From contig NZ_CP087184.1 in assembly GCF_024749045.1 (NCBI RefSeq), forward strand, positions 6,200,001-6,264,000: 64,000 nt of DNA, read 5' to 3'. This stretch comes from Pseudomonas sp. B21-028. Its GTDB lineage: Bacteria; Pseudomonadota; Gammaproteobacteria; Pseudomonadales; Pseudomonadaceae. Under the pieces are notes generated by a model. The model was not told the DNA's origin. It made no database searches and was given only the letters and a program-made list of their open reading frames with translations. Every line of letters begins with the position of its first letter. The stretch's first letter is position 1. The position numbers and the translations under genes are program-made. Of this stretch, positions 1-7,891 are shown in pieces.

Positions 1-1619
1 GCACGCTTCAGGGCCAAGTGGCTTTCATGATCAACGGGTACGGCGGGAGGCTCCTTGCCGGCACGCAGGGCCGTGTCTTCCTCCCGTTGTCGCCGGTGTA
101 GCGCGGCGAAGGCCGAACGCTCCTCTTCGCTCATGTCCTTGCCCTGCACATGGGCCCAGGCCGGGGTCGTGCGAAAGAGAAAATTGGCATAACGGCTGAT
201 GCGCCAACCGGTGATCAAGCCGGCCTCCCGGGCCATCACCTGTTCGAGCGGCCCATTGTCCTGGGCGTCGAGCCAGATGTTGAAACGATGGACCAGCGTT
301 GGGGAGATGTCGAACGCGTCGTATGTCCCACCGTCCATGACCAACCACGGCCAGCGCTCTTTCTGCTCATCGCTAAGGGCATCGGCCGGTGCCTGCAAGG
401 GCGCGCCGACCTGATAGGCCTCATGGAACATGTGCTGCAAGGGCAACTGGGACAGCAGTTCGTGATTGCCTCCCAACGCCTTGCCCTGGTCTCCCGGCGG
501 ATACCCCCCACCGACATCCGAATGCACACCCGGGTAGAGGTATTCAAATGTGTCCGTACGATAGGTGGAGGGACAATCGGGATCGTCAGGGTCGGCTTTT
601 CGACGGATCGAATCCAGGGGAAAACTGCCACGCTGCTCATGGGCTGCCACCATATGCACACAGCGCTCCAGGAATACCTGCGACTCGGGCAACCGCAACG
701 AACCGTCCGCCCAGCCCATGTGTCCGCTGACAAAGGGCGCCAGGTACGCCATGCCCACCGACGCCACCGTGTCGAACAGACCGAGGAAACCGATGCTGAT
801 GGGCACGCCGGCAAACAGGTGGCAGGTTTCGCCGTTCGCCTCGACTTCGGTCAGTTGACGCAACCACTGGGTAAACGTCCGGGCCTGAGCGGCGCCACGG
901 GAGAATCCATAGACATACAGGCGCAGGGCCTTGATCCGTGGGATCGCGTGACTGGCGTGCAAACGCTCGACGGTCTCGCGCAAAGCTGTCAATGGCTCCT
1001 CCAGTACGGCGCGCCTACGCGCTTGTCCGGTATTGAGCGCATCACCTAAGCCACTGCTCATCTGCCGGACCCAGGCAAAGGCTTGCGCCGGTTCCAGGTG
1101 CGGCTCCCCACAGTGTCGACGCAAGGCATCGATCAGCCGCGTCAGGCCCCAGTTGATGCGGTTTTCGCCACCACGAGCAGCCACCAACCCCATGGCGTCG
1201 GGTTCAAACTCACCGACCTCCGGGAACCCGGTGCCGACACCCTGCATGTAATAGGCATAGAAACCTGCCTCGTTGGCCCGGCTTTGCCCCGGACCGGTAT
1301 CGCCACCCAGGCTGGCGTGATACAGCCGCGCCACGTTGCTGGTGGTCGGCGGGTGGTTTCGCTTGTCCGTGGGTTCGTGGTTATTGGTGCCGTCAAAACA
1401 CAACGTGATGTGCAACACATCCATGCAGGGTGGGCCGGAATAGGGAACGTTCGCCGCCCTGCAAGCCGTCCTGGAAATGTTCGCAGCCTCAGTCAGGAGT
1501 CTCTGCTGTTCGACCTGATTGCGCGTAACGTCCTTGGGCGTTCGCGGCAACAGGCCCTCGTTCGTAAAGAATGGCGTGACGGCCAGGGCCTGTGACCTGT
1601 TTTTCAATTTGCCGGGCAT
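1..1619 (-). CDS. T6SS phospholipase effector, DUF2235/Tle1-like (3' end beyond window)
   Basis: The minus strand is open from the ATG at 1619 to base 1, giving at least 539 codons and no stop, so the gene continues past the left edge. After about 80 residues there is a DUF2235-type segment: LCFDGTNN, then the nucleophile elbow GFSRGAA (GxSxG, serine hydrolase), a LFDTVASVG strand, and a later HSDVGGGY segment carrying the usual Asp/His partners. This is the architecture of Tle1 type VI lipase effectors, which hydrolyse phospholipids of rival cells. It is the last gene of a vgrG-DUF4123-lipoprotein cassette and overlaps the lipoprotein gene by 16 bases, suggesting translational coupling. Enzyme class is well supported; delivery by the upstream VgrG is inferred from context. 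Confidence 0.88.
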   Translation of the reverse strand, partial: MPGKLKNRSQALAVTPFFTNEGLLPRTPKDVTRNQVEQQRLLTEAANISRTACRAANVPYSGPPCMDVLHITLCFDGTNNHEPTDKRNHPPTTSNVARLYHASLGGDTGPGQSRANEAGFYAYYMQGVGTGFPEVGEFEPDAMGLVAARGGENRINWGLTRLIDALRRHCGEPHLEPAQAFAWVRQMSSGLGDALNTGQARRRAVLEEPLTALRETVERLHASHAIPRIKALRLYVYGFSRGAAQARTFTQWLRQLTEVEANGETCHLFAGVPISIGFLGLFDTVASVGMAYLAPFVSGHMGWADGSLRLPESQVFLERCVHMVAAHEQRGSFPLDSIRRKADPDDPDCPSTYRTDTFEYLYPGVHSDVGGGYPPGDQGKALGGNHELLSQLPLQHMFHEAYQVGAPLQAPADALSDEQKERWPWLVMDGGTYDAFDISPTLVHRFNIWLDAQDNGPLEQVMAREAGLITGWRISRYANFLFRTTPAWAHVQGKDMSEEERSAFAALHRRQREEDTALRAGKEPPAVPVDHESHLALKR

Positions 1620-2125
1620 GGCGACGGCGCCTCCATCCTGCGGGGGAAACCGAAGGGGTAACCGGGCTTGCCTGGCAACATCACTCCCGCGGACACGGCC
1701 ACTTGATCGCAAGGCAGGAAGTGCACGTCAACCACACCGAGCCGCTCGTAGGACGCCACCTCAGCCCAGACGCTGTGCCGGCTGTAGCCGGCCCGATGTG
1801 CGCTCATCCGCGCCCGCCATTCATCGGTGTGTCGACGCTCAGGCCAACGGCCATAAGCGTGGGGCGCCGGATCCTTCTCCCACTCCACCAACACCTTCAG
1901 CCCCGGACGCCATTGGACGGGCATCCCGATGCAACAGTTCTGCTTGCCGCCACCGCCATAAGGCCCGATGTCCGGCCCACCGTTGCGGTTGACACTAAAG
2001 TGATGGATGGCCGCCGACGTGTGGTTATAGCCTTCGATGGGCGTACCGATCAGGCCGGTTTGCGCAGGCATGCAACCGCAAAGAGCACTAAAGAGCGACA
2101 GCCTCCATGTCCCTGGAAACGTCAT
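1604..2125 (-). CDS. DUF3304 family lipoprotein, probable Tle immunity protein
   Basis: This 173-residue protein begins with a short hydrophobic leader ending in a lipobox-like LCGC (cysteine near residue 18). The body resembles DUF3304 proteins: GTPIEGYNH, a glycine-rich GPYGGGGKQNCC stretch and WRPGLKVLVEWE. Such lipoproteins are found beside DUF2235 phospholipase effectors and are thought to neutralise them in the periplasm (family knowledge). Its ATG overlaps the original TGA of the DUF4123 gene (ATGA at 2125-2122), and its 3' end overlaps the effector gene by 16 bases. The IS3 element now sits only 68 bases upstream, so its native transcription from the vgrG side is probably interrupted. 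Confidence 0.8.
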   Translation of the reverse strand: MTFPGTWRLSLFSALCGCMPAQTGLIGTPIEGYNHTSAAIHHFSVNRNGGPDIGPYGGGGKQNCCIGMPVQWRPGLKVLVEWEKDPAPHAYGRWPERRHTDEWRARMSAHRAGYSRHSVWAEVASYERLGVVDVHFLPCDQVAVSAGVMLPGKPGYPFGFPRRMEAPSPCPAN

Positions 2126-2193
2126 TGGCTGATACCTCGTTCACCCTTCGCTTGGGCGGCACACTTGGCGAGCCACCCCTGGAGGAACTGCTC
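2122..2193 (-). pseudogene. Severed 3' end of the DUF4123 adaptor gene
   Basis: Read on the minus strand, GAG (the duplicated target triplet, 2193-2191) is followed by 22 sense codons and TGA at 2124-2122. Joined to the part right of the insertion element with one triplet copy removed, it continues the adaptor frame exactly (..VARE then QFLQGWLAKC..). It ends with a TGA overlapping the lipoprotein start. This shows where the uninterrupted gene ended: a predicted 270 residues against 248 now. Confidence 0.85.
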
Positions 2194-2220
2194 TGAACTG
2201 GCCTAATAATTCCGGACACC
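2194..2220 (+). repeat. Left terminal inverted repeat of the IS3 element
   Basis: This 27-bp end starts TGAACTGG and ends CCGGACACC. It pairs with 3409-3435 with a few mismatches in the middle. CTC precedes it as the target duplication. Confidence 0.9.
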
Positions 2221-2258
2221 TCTTAAGGGCGATATGATTTCGCCAACTTGGAGGTTCC

Positions 2259-2564
2259 ATGAACGAAAGAAAGGTCTACACCCGCGAATTCAAGCTGCAT
2301 GCTGCCAGCATGGTGCTTGATGATAATTGCCCGGTTCCAGATGTCTGTGCTTCGCTGGATATCGGGCCCACCGCTCTACGACGCTGGGTTGATCAGGTTC
2401 GTAAGGAAAGCGAGGGCCAGCCAGTTAAAGGCACCAAGGCAATTACCGAAGATCAGCGCCAGATCCAGGAGTTAAAAGCCAAGATCAAGCGTATGGAGAT
2501 GGAAGCTGAAATCTTAAAAAAGGCTACCGCTCTCTTGATGTCGGATCCCGATCGTTTTCGATGA
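2259..2564 (+). CDS. IS3-family transposase OrfA (DNA-binding subunit)
   Basis: This 101-residue protein begins with an HTH of the transposase_8 type (YTREFKLHAASMVL.., CASLDIGPTALRRWV) and ends in a basic/leucine-rich helix (IQELKAKIKRMEMEAEILKKA) typical of the OrfA multimerisation zipper. It binds the element ends and acts with OrfB. The preceding TTGGAGGTTCC gives a good ribosome site. Its TGA (2562-2564) overlaps the orfB ATG (2561-2563), and a slippery A AAA AAG at 2516-2522 would allow a -1 shift to make the OrfAB transposase. Confidence 0.93.
   Translation: MNERKVYTREFKLHAASMVLDDNCPVPDVCASLDIGPTALRRWVDQVRKESEGQPVKGTKAITEDQRQIQELKAKIKRMEMEAEILKKATALLMSDPDRFR
2516..2522 (+). other. Programmed -1 ribosomal frameshift site (A6G)
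   Basis: The heptamer AAAAAAG is phased A AAA AAG in the orfA frame (codons AAA 2517-2519, AAG 2520-2522), the canonical IS3-family slippery sequence. OrfB lies in the -1 frame relative to orfA, as required for an OrfAB fusion covering 2259-3397. Confidence 0.8.
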
Positions 2565-3397
2565 TTGCGGAATTAAGAGAGTCGTTCCCGACGGCCATTG
2601 TGTGTCGTGTTTTCGATGTGAAACGCAGCAGTTTTTATGAGTGGCTTCAGCGCAGAGCCCAACCGCGGATCAGACGCGAAGAGCTCAAGCTGAAAGTGGT
2701 TGAACTGCACAGCGAAAGCCGGGAGGCCATGGGTTCCAGGATGATCAGCATGGGCCTGAAGTCTCAGAAAATAATTGCTGGAAGGAGCCTTGTCAGAGCG
2801 CTGATGAGGGAGGCTAACATTGTCAGTAAACAACGCCAGCCCCACCCCTTCAGATCCAAAGGTGTAGAAGCATTTGTCGCGCCCAATCGACTTAAGCGCA
2901 ACTTCAAACCGACTGCAATCGATCAGGTTTGGTGTGGCGACGTGACCAGCCTGATGGTGGGTAAACGCTGGGTTCATCTGGCCATCGTGATTGATTTGTA
3001 TGCTCGCCGGGTCATTGGCTGGGCTTTTTCTCTGGTCAACGATGCCAACTTGGTCAGCAAAGCGTTACGCATGGCGACAGCGGTACGAACGTGTCCGTCG
3101 GGACTGATGTTTCACTCAGACCAGGGCTGCCAGTACACCAGTCGCAAGTTTCAAGAAGAACTGATGCGCCATGGCATTCTGCAAAGCATGAGCCATCGCG
3201 GGCAGTGTTGGGACAACGCTCCAACAGAGCGATTTTTCGGCACGCTGAAGTCCGAGTGGGTGCCTCGTGGCGGCTACAGCCTGATCGAGGAAGCCAGAAC
3301 CGATATGGTGCGCTTCTTCATGTACTACAACCGCACGAGGCTCCACAGCTACAACAACTATCTGTCGCCAATAGCCATGGAGCAAAAAGCGGCATAA
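2561..3397 (+). CDS. IS3-family transposase OrfB, DDE integrase core
   Basis: This 278-residue protein has an N-terminal HTH_21 region (SSFYEWLQRR), then an rve integrase core. The DDE triad is visible as D in WCGDVTSL, D in HSDQGCQY and E in NAPTERFFG, with exactly 35 residues between the second D and the E, the IS3 signature. The C-terminus has the usual YYNRTRLHSYNNYLSP motif. It is intact and starts in the -1 frame overlapping the orfA stop. It catalyses strand transfer, most likely as the OrfAB fusion. Confidence 0.94.
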   Translation: MIAELRESFPTAIVCRVFDVKRSSFYEWLQRRAQPRIRREELKLKVVELHSESREAMGSRMISMGLKSQKIIAGRSLVRALMREANIVSKQRQPHPFRSKGVEAFVAPNRLKRNFKPTAIDQVWCGDVTSLMVGKRWVHLAIVIDLYARRVIGWAFSLVNDANLVSKALRMATAVRTCPSGLMFHSDQGCQYTSRKFQEELMRHGILQSMSHRGQCWDNAPTERFFGTLKSEWVPRGGYSLIEEARTDMVRFFMYYNRTRLHSYNNYLSPIAMEQKAA

Positions 3398-3408
3398 ACA
3401 CCGTAACC

Positions 3409-3435
3409 GGTGTCCGGGATTACTTGACCAGTTCA
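3409..3435 (+). repeat. Right terminal inverted repeat of the IS3 element
   Basis: The sequence runs from GGTGTCCGG to CCAGTTCA, matching the left end inverted. It is followed by the second CTC copy at 3436-3438. Its outermost bases (TCA on the plus strand) create the new TGA stop of the adaptor gene. Confidence 0.9.
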
Positions 3436-4179
3436 CTCCCGCGCCACTCCCATCAGATGCTGGCGGTCTGCATCGACATGAACGCGAAAAGCCTGGTAGA
3501 TGAACGTCTCGAACGAATCAAAACCGTAAGTGCCCGGAAGAATTTCCTGCCGGGCACACCATTGCTGCGCGTCGCTGAGAACGCCCACTCCGGTGACTTG
3601 CTCGTCGCTCAACCGCAACACTGGCGCGCCCCGCACCGCCTCCCTTTGCCGGACATCGAACCCCGCCATCCGACAGGCCTTGCCGTCGCGGTCAATCCAC
3701 TGCCAATGGATGACGCCTTCGTGGAGCATCCTGAGCTGATCGGGATCGAGCAGTTCGCACAAGACCCTGAACAAGCGGGTGTCGTAGTAGCGCAGCACGC
3801 CGCTTCTGTGACCCTGGGCCCATTCGGCCTGGGTGCACCGTCCCAGGCGTTCGCCAAGGGCGTCGAACGACCAGCGACTGAACAGCGCCAGCACCCGCGA
3901 ATGGCGATAGCAGCTCTGGATGAAGTCCGTCAGCCAGCGCCGCTGCGCGGTATTGAAAAGCAGAACCCGCACCAGCACCGGCCCCTGGTCAGCGAAGGCT
4001 CGTTCGGGGGAGTCCTGGAGCAGCAGCCGGTAGCGCGGCGACGGCGTGAGCTCGTTCAAACGTCGCAACAGCGGATAATCGAATAGCGCGCAGTTGATCA
4101 GCAGATCCATGTGAGCGAGGCCGCAGGCCTTGGCCTGAACGTACAGATGTTGCAACCATTGCAGGGCAGTTGGAGACAT
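3433..4179 (-). CDS. DUF4123 T6SS effector adaptor, C-terminally truncated by IS insertion
   Basis: The reading frame encodes a DUF4123 (Tap/TEC type) adaptor, which loads an effector encoded by the same cassette onto its cognate VgrG in the cytoplasm. Recognisable parts are the N-terminal HMDLLINCALFDYPLL segment and the central LYYDTRLF-like block (VLRYYDTRLFRVLCELLDP). The start at 4179 is preferred because AAGGA lies 5 bases upstream; an ATG at 4185 would abut it. The gene begins 24 bases after the vgrG stop. The last three bases (3435-3433, TGA) belong to the insertion element, so the protein is 248 residues instead of about 270. Whether the missing 22-residue tail is needed is unknown. 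Confidence 0.85.
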   Translation of the reverse strand: MSPTALQWLQHLYVQAKACGLAHMDLLINCALFDYPLLRRLNELTPSPRYRLLLQDSPERAFADQGPVLVRVLLFNTAQRRWLTDFIQSCYRHSRVLALFSRWSFDALGERLGRCTQAEWAQGHRSGVLRYYDTRLFRVLCELLDPDQLRMLHEGVIHWQWIDRDGKACRMAGFDVRQREAVRGAPVLRLSDEQVTGVGVLSDAQQWCARQEILPGTYGFDSFETFIYQAFRVHVDADRQHLMGVARE

Positions 4180-4203
4180 GATCATCCTTGAAAGTTGACC
4201 CGC

Positions 4204-6300
4204 TCAGAGACGGGTGGCCAAGCCTCTGGCCTGGGCTTGGGCTTGTTGAAAGCAACGCTTGCACAGCACGCCGATCGATGAGGGCGAGTTACCTGCCGGG
4301 GGCCCGGTCGCGCCTTCGCTTATCGCGACGACGCCAGTCGAAAGGCCTGCGCGTCCGACCACTGGCTCATCGGTTTCACCCGGCCGGCGGGCAGGTTTGT
4401 ACCGCAGCGCCGCTCCGGGACCCGGACCACCTCCCTGCTCGATGGGGGTGCTGCTGAAAATGCCGTCGGCCCCAATGCGCAGGAAATGCCCACCGCCCTC
4501 CAGAGTCAGCTGCGATCCGGACTTGACTGTCAGCGCCCCCGCGCATTCGAGCTGCAGGACCTGCCCGGCGCGAATCACCAGCGTCTCGCCGGCCTGTGCA
4601 TGGAGGCTGCCGTTGATGTTGAGAAAGTCGTCGGCATCCAGTTGCGTCACGCGATGCCCTCCAACGGTGTGGTGCTCCTCGCCCCGCACTTCGCTGTAAC
4701 GCTGACCCGCCAGGGTAATGCGCTGATCGCGGCCAATCTCCAGCGTGTGGTCATTGCGCACTTTGGCGAACAGATCGCGTTCGGCCCGCAGATAGATCCG
4801 TTCAGCCCCCTTTCGGTCTTCGATGTGCAATTCATTGCTGCCGCCCCCGCCCGGAGAGCTCCGACTCTTGAAGACACTGCGGGTGTCGTTGAGGGGTAAC
4901 CCATGGGGAACGGGGTTGACCTGGTTCGGCACGCAACCGGTGATCAGCGGTTGATCGGGATCGCCCGCCAGGAAGGTGACCACGACTTCCATGCCAACCC
5001 GGGGGATCAACTGGGTGCCAAACCCATCCCCCGCCCACCCCGTGGCGACCCGCACCCAGCAACTGCTCCGCTCCGGGTTGCCTTCGGCACGGTCCCAATG
5101 GAAACGGACTTTGACCCGGCCATACTCGTCGCAATAAATCTCGCTGCCTTGCGGGCCGCTGACCGTGGCCGTTTCACTGACCAGCAACGGTCGCCGATGC
5201 CTTACGGACGGGCGATAGAACACGTCCCACGGAACCGCCTTGAACCGGTTGCCATAGCCCTGCTCCGGTACCCCCTCCGCCACATTGCCAATGGCTTCTT
5301 CAAGAACCTGGGGTTGCGCGCCTTCATGCCTGAGCCAGGTGAGCAGCCAGCGCTGGTTCCAGCAAGCCCGAGCATGATTCTCCAGCCTCATGAAATGCCC
5401 GCTCACCAAGACCGGTTGATTGCTGCTGCCTTCGGCAACGCAGCTGTCCTTTTGCCGCCGCTGCAGGGCCCGCAGGGCAGTCCGTCGGCCCTGGGCCAAC
5501 GTCAGGAAACGCCCTGGCGCATAGGCATAGTCCTCGCGGTCCGGTTGCGCTCCCTCTTCAGCCAACGGTTTGTGGCGAGCGGCACCTTCCAGGATCAGGC
5601 GAGGCTGTTTGAAATCATGGTCCCGCCAGGTTACGCGGCTGGTGGCGCCTCGCACCCGAACGGAAAAGGTCCGGATCGTGGGTCCGTCGGCGACCATCGC
5701 ACCGTCGGGCACGAACGGCGTGGGGGGCAGACTCCTGAACCGGGACTGGTCATCACCCACGACCAGGACATGCTGCTGCGGTCCATGTTCGAAGTGGTAA
5801 TGCCAACCCTCCTCTTCGCACAGGCGCTGGATAAAGGCCAGGTCGCTTTCTTCGTACTGGGTGCAATAGTCCCGGGGAGGATATTTCGTGGGGCCCAGTT
5901 GAAAACGAAAGGCATCTTCCAGCAGACCATGCAGCTTGAGCACCTCGGTGATGATCTGGCGAACGGTCTGCCGCTGGAAGATTCGCCGATTGAAAGCCAG
6001 GTCGAGGCTCCTGAGGCGCGGCACCAGCGTCGCGTGATAGTGGGTCAGCCTTCGCCCGGACTCGCCCACGGCGAAGTCCGCGATTTGTCCATGGATGCCA
6101 TTGCCCTGCGCGTCGAAAGCCAGGAAGGCGGAGCGGTGCAGAAACCGTTCAAGCGCCAGGCCGGCATGTTCGCTGACGAGCCTGATCCTGAACTCAAAAG
6201 GCCGACTGATTGCCTCCGTACCCTCGAAGGCGAGAACACCGAACTCATCGGGCAGGTTGTCGATCGTCAATCTGAACTGGGCTGTGGAGGAAACGGGCAT
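4204..6300 (-). CDS. vgrG: Type VI secretion spike protein VgrG
   Basis: This 698-residue VgrG/TssI protein has an N-terminal gp27-like region (FRLTIDNLPDEFGVLAFEGTEAIS; the hallmark DYCTQYEESDLAFIQRLCEEEGWHYHFEH near residue 150), an OB-fold gp5 region (GRVKVRFHWDR, CWVRVATGWAG, PRVGMEVVVTFLAGDPDQPLI) and a beta-helix of short repeats. It forms the trimeric tip of the T6SS tube. No enzymatic toxin domain is evident; the C-terminal tail is Gly/Pro-rich and ends in a small segment with a CxxC (LCKRC). That fits an evolved tail binding a DUF4123-loaded effector. It heads the minus-strand cassette with adaptor, immunity and lipase genes. No core T6SS apparatus genes are in this window. Confidence 0.93.
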   Translation of the reverse strand: MPVSSTAQFRLTIDNLPDEFGVLAFEGTEAISRPFEFRIRLVSEHAGLALERFLHRSAFLAFDAQGNGIHGQIADFAVGESGRRLTHYHATLVPRLRSLDLAFNRRIFQRQTVRQIITEVLKLHGLLEDAFRFQLGPTKYPPRDYCTQYEESDLAFIQRLCEEEGWHYHFEHGPQQHVLVVGDDQSRFRSLPPTPFVPDGAMVADGPTIRTFSVRVRGATSRVTWRDHDFKQPRLILEGAARHKPLAEEGAQPDREDYAYAPGRFLTLAQGRRTALRALQRRQKDSCVAEGSSNQPVLVSGHFMRLENHARACWNQRWLLTWLRHEGAQPQVLEEAIGNVAEGVPEQGYGNRFKAVPWDVFYRPSVRHRRPLLVSETATVSGPQGSEIYCDEYGRVKVRFHWDRAEGNPERSSCWVRVATGWAGDGFGTQLIPRVGMEVVVTFLAGDPDQPLITGCVPNQVNPVPHGLPLNDTRSVFKSRSSPGGGGSNELHIEDRKGAERIYLRAERDLFAKVRNDHTLEIGRDQRITLAGQRYSEVRGEEHHTVGGHRVTQLDADDFLNINGSLHAQAGETLVIRAGQVLQLECAGALTVKSGSQLTLEGGGHFLRIGADGIFSSTPIEQGGGPGPGAALRYKPARRPGETDEPVVGRAGLSTGVVAISEGATGPPAGNSPSSIGVLCKRCFQQAQAQARGLATRL

Positions 6301-6465
6301 CTGCGGTCACCGGATGGACGAGAGAGCTCCATGATCGAAAAATCGACGCAGGTCGTATGCCGCCCCAATCCGAACACCACATAGGCAAATTCCCTGCTTA
6401 CCCCCAGTTTGGTCTGTCAGAAAAGGCGGATTTGTAGGCTGATGCCTACCGCAAGACACAAAAAA

Positions 6466-6552
6466 GTGGGAGCGGGCTTGCCCGCGAATACGATTCATCA
6501 GTCAAAAACACGTTCACTGACAAACCATATTCGCGAGCAAGCCCGCTCCCAC
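6466..6552. repeat. REP palindrome pair (inverted)
   Basis: Two REP units face each other: GTGGGAGCGGGCTTGCCCGC at the left and its complement ending GCCCGCTCCCAC at the right, about 40 bases apart. The pair lies downstream of the lysE-type gene, in a 279-base gap where I see nothing else except the vgrG promoter region. Confidence 0.85.
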
Positions 6553-6579
6553 ACTGATTTCCTTATGCAGTACCAGCGT

Positions 6580-7212
6580 TTACACGGCGGCTTTGCGAAT
6601 CGTCGCCAGCAGTCCCGCCGCGCCAATGAACAAGCCGGCGAAGGTCCGGTTCATCCGCCGTTGCTGCTTCGGGGTGCGCAACAGGCGCAAGACTTTGGCG
6701 GCGAGCCCGGTGTAGCCGGCCATGACGATGAGATCGACACAGATCATGGTCACGCCCAGGATCAGGTACTGCTTGACCAGGGGAGCATGGGGGTCGATGA
6801 ACTGCGGCAGCACCGCCAGCATGAACACCAATGCCTTGGGGTTGCTGATGTTCACCAGAAAGCCACGGAACATCAGCGCCAAAGGCTTGCCGATGGGCCG
6901 AGGGGCGGCATCGTCGTTGATTTCGCCAGGGATGGCTCGCCACTGCTTGATGCCCAGGTACACCAGATAGGCGACCCCGAACCATTTGATCGCATAGAAC
7001 GCCGTGGCCGAGGCGGTGAGGATCGCGCCGACGCCCGCGGCGACAATCACGATCTGCAATGCCAGGCCCCATTGCAGGCCCAGGGCATTCCAGTAGCCAC
7101 GCCAGAAACCGTACTGCAGACCGCTGGACATCGATGCGATGGCACCGGCACCCGGAGAAAGACTGATTACCCAACAAGCGGCGAAAAACGCAAGCCATGT
7201 TTCCAGCACCAT
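6580..7212 (-). CDS. LysE/RhtB family amino-acid exporter
   Basis: This 210-residue polytopic inner-membrane protein has the LysE family pattern: an N-terminal helix, then SPGAGAIASMSSGLQYG (the family's SPGP-like motif, here with Ala), GVAYLVYLGIKQWR, and GFLVNISNPKALVFMLAVLPQF (the conserved NP.. motif). About six membrane segments are apparent. The family exports amino acids or homoserine lactone-like compounds; the substrate cannot be told from sequence. It is a single gene next to conserved neighbours on the same strand and forms the border between the accessory T6SS cassette and core genes. Confidence 0.88.
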   Translation of the reverse strand: MVLETWLAFFAACWVISLSPGAGAIASMSSGLQYGFWRGYWNALGLQWGLALQIVIVAAGVGAILTASATAFYAIKWFGVAYLVYLGIKQWRAIPGEINDDAAPRPIGKPLALMFRGFLVNISNPKALVFMLAVLPQFIDPHAPLVKQYLILGVTMICVDLIVMAGYTGLAAKVLRLLRTPKQQRRMNRTFAGLFIGAAGLLATIRKAAV

Positions 7213-7309
7213 TGCACACCTCGGCCAAGATTCGTCCAGACGACTAAGCTAATGCGCCGTCGAGCGGCTGACCATCGTTTTTTTCAAAACCGTGACGGGC
7301 CAGGGCTGG

Positions 7310-7891
7310 CTATTCGACGAATCCACCCACCGGAAAAGCCTCGCTGCCGCGCCAACGTCGGACCGAACGCTGGAAGAACAGGCTGTTGGGCACTTGCACC
7401 ATGGAGCTGCCGGTGCCGAGCTCCTCAGGCTCGATCAAGGTGGTGTAAAGCAGATTGATCGCGACCACCCGTCCTTTGATGCCAGGCTTGTCGGTCGCTT
7501 CCACCAGCTCGACCACATCGCCCAGGCGAAATGGCCCGACGGTGTAGATCAGGACGGCGCACAACAGGTTCGACAACACGCTCCAGATGGCGAAAAACGC
7601 CACGGCCGCTACCGCGACGAAGCCGGAAATCGCCGTCCACAATACCGTGGCCGAGACCCCCAGGCGCTCGAGCACTACCAGCACCGCGCTGCCCATGATC
7701 AGCCAGCGCAGCACGCCCCGCAGGACGATCAGCAGGTGGGGCGGAAACGGGTAGCGCTCGCCGAGCCCCGTGAGCCCACGCGCCACGATACGCTGCATCA
7801 CATAACCGGCCAGCAGGATCAACAGGACTTGCACACCGAGCCAGAGTGGCTCGATCCACATGACCGGGATGGGCAAGGTCAACGCTTCCAT
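7310..7891 (-). CDS. Small mechanosensitive ion channel (MscS-type)
   Basis: This 193-residue membrane protein has about four hydrophobic segments, the third a Gly/Ala-rich pore helix (VLWTAISGFVAVAAVAFFAIWSVLSNLLCAVLI) followed by the MscS beta-domain (TVGPFRLGDVVEL, GIKGRVVAINLLYTTL, VQVPNSLFF). It lacks the large C-terminal cage of full MscS. The start is set at 7891 because ATG overlaps the stop of the ABC-F gene (TGATG), a coupling arrangement. Proteins of this type relieve osmotic down-shock, though the function of such short versions is less certain. Confidence 0.85.
   Translation of the reverse strand: MEALTLPIPVMWIEPLWLGVQVLLILLAGYVMQRIVARGLTGLGERYPFPPHLLIVLRGVLRWLIMGSAVLVVLERLGVSATVLWTAISGFVAVAAVAFFAIWSVLSNLLCAVLIYTVGPFRLGDVVELVEATDKPGIKGRVVAINLLYTTLIEPEELGTGSSMVQVPNSLFFQRSVRRWRGSEAFPVGGFVE

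Larger units (their letters stand above)
2194..3435 (+). mobile_element. IS3-family insertion sequence, complete, 1242 bp
   Basis: The element is bounded by 27-bp imperfect inverted repeats beginning TGAACTGG, with the inner end CCGGACACC on the left and GGTGTCCGG on the right. It carries overlapping orfA and orfB with an A6G slippage site. It is flanked by a 3-bp direct repeat, CTC at 2191-2193 and at 3436-3438. All parts look intact, so it is probably functional and a recent arrival. It lies opposite to the type VI genes it interrupts. Subgroup not determined. Confidence 0.95.

Noticed and set aside
31..348. 105-codon minus-strand frame at the left edge
   Set aside because: It lies in a different frame from the effector, which is open through the same bases with conserved motifs.
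150..1049. 299-codon open frame on the plus strand
   Set aside because: It is antisense to the Tle1-like effector, whose minus-strand frame has clear family motifs throughout.
3091..4086. 331-codon plus-strand frame across the IS end and the adaptor gene
   Set aside because: It is out of frame with orfB and antisense to the DUF4123 gene, with no family sequence.
4903..6384. 493-codon plus-strand frame opposite vgrG
   Set aside because: It is a GC-driven shadow of vgrG; the minus strand carries every VgrG motif.
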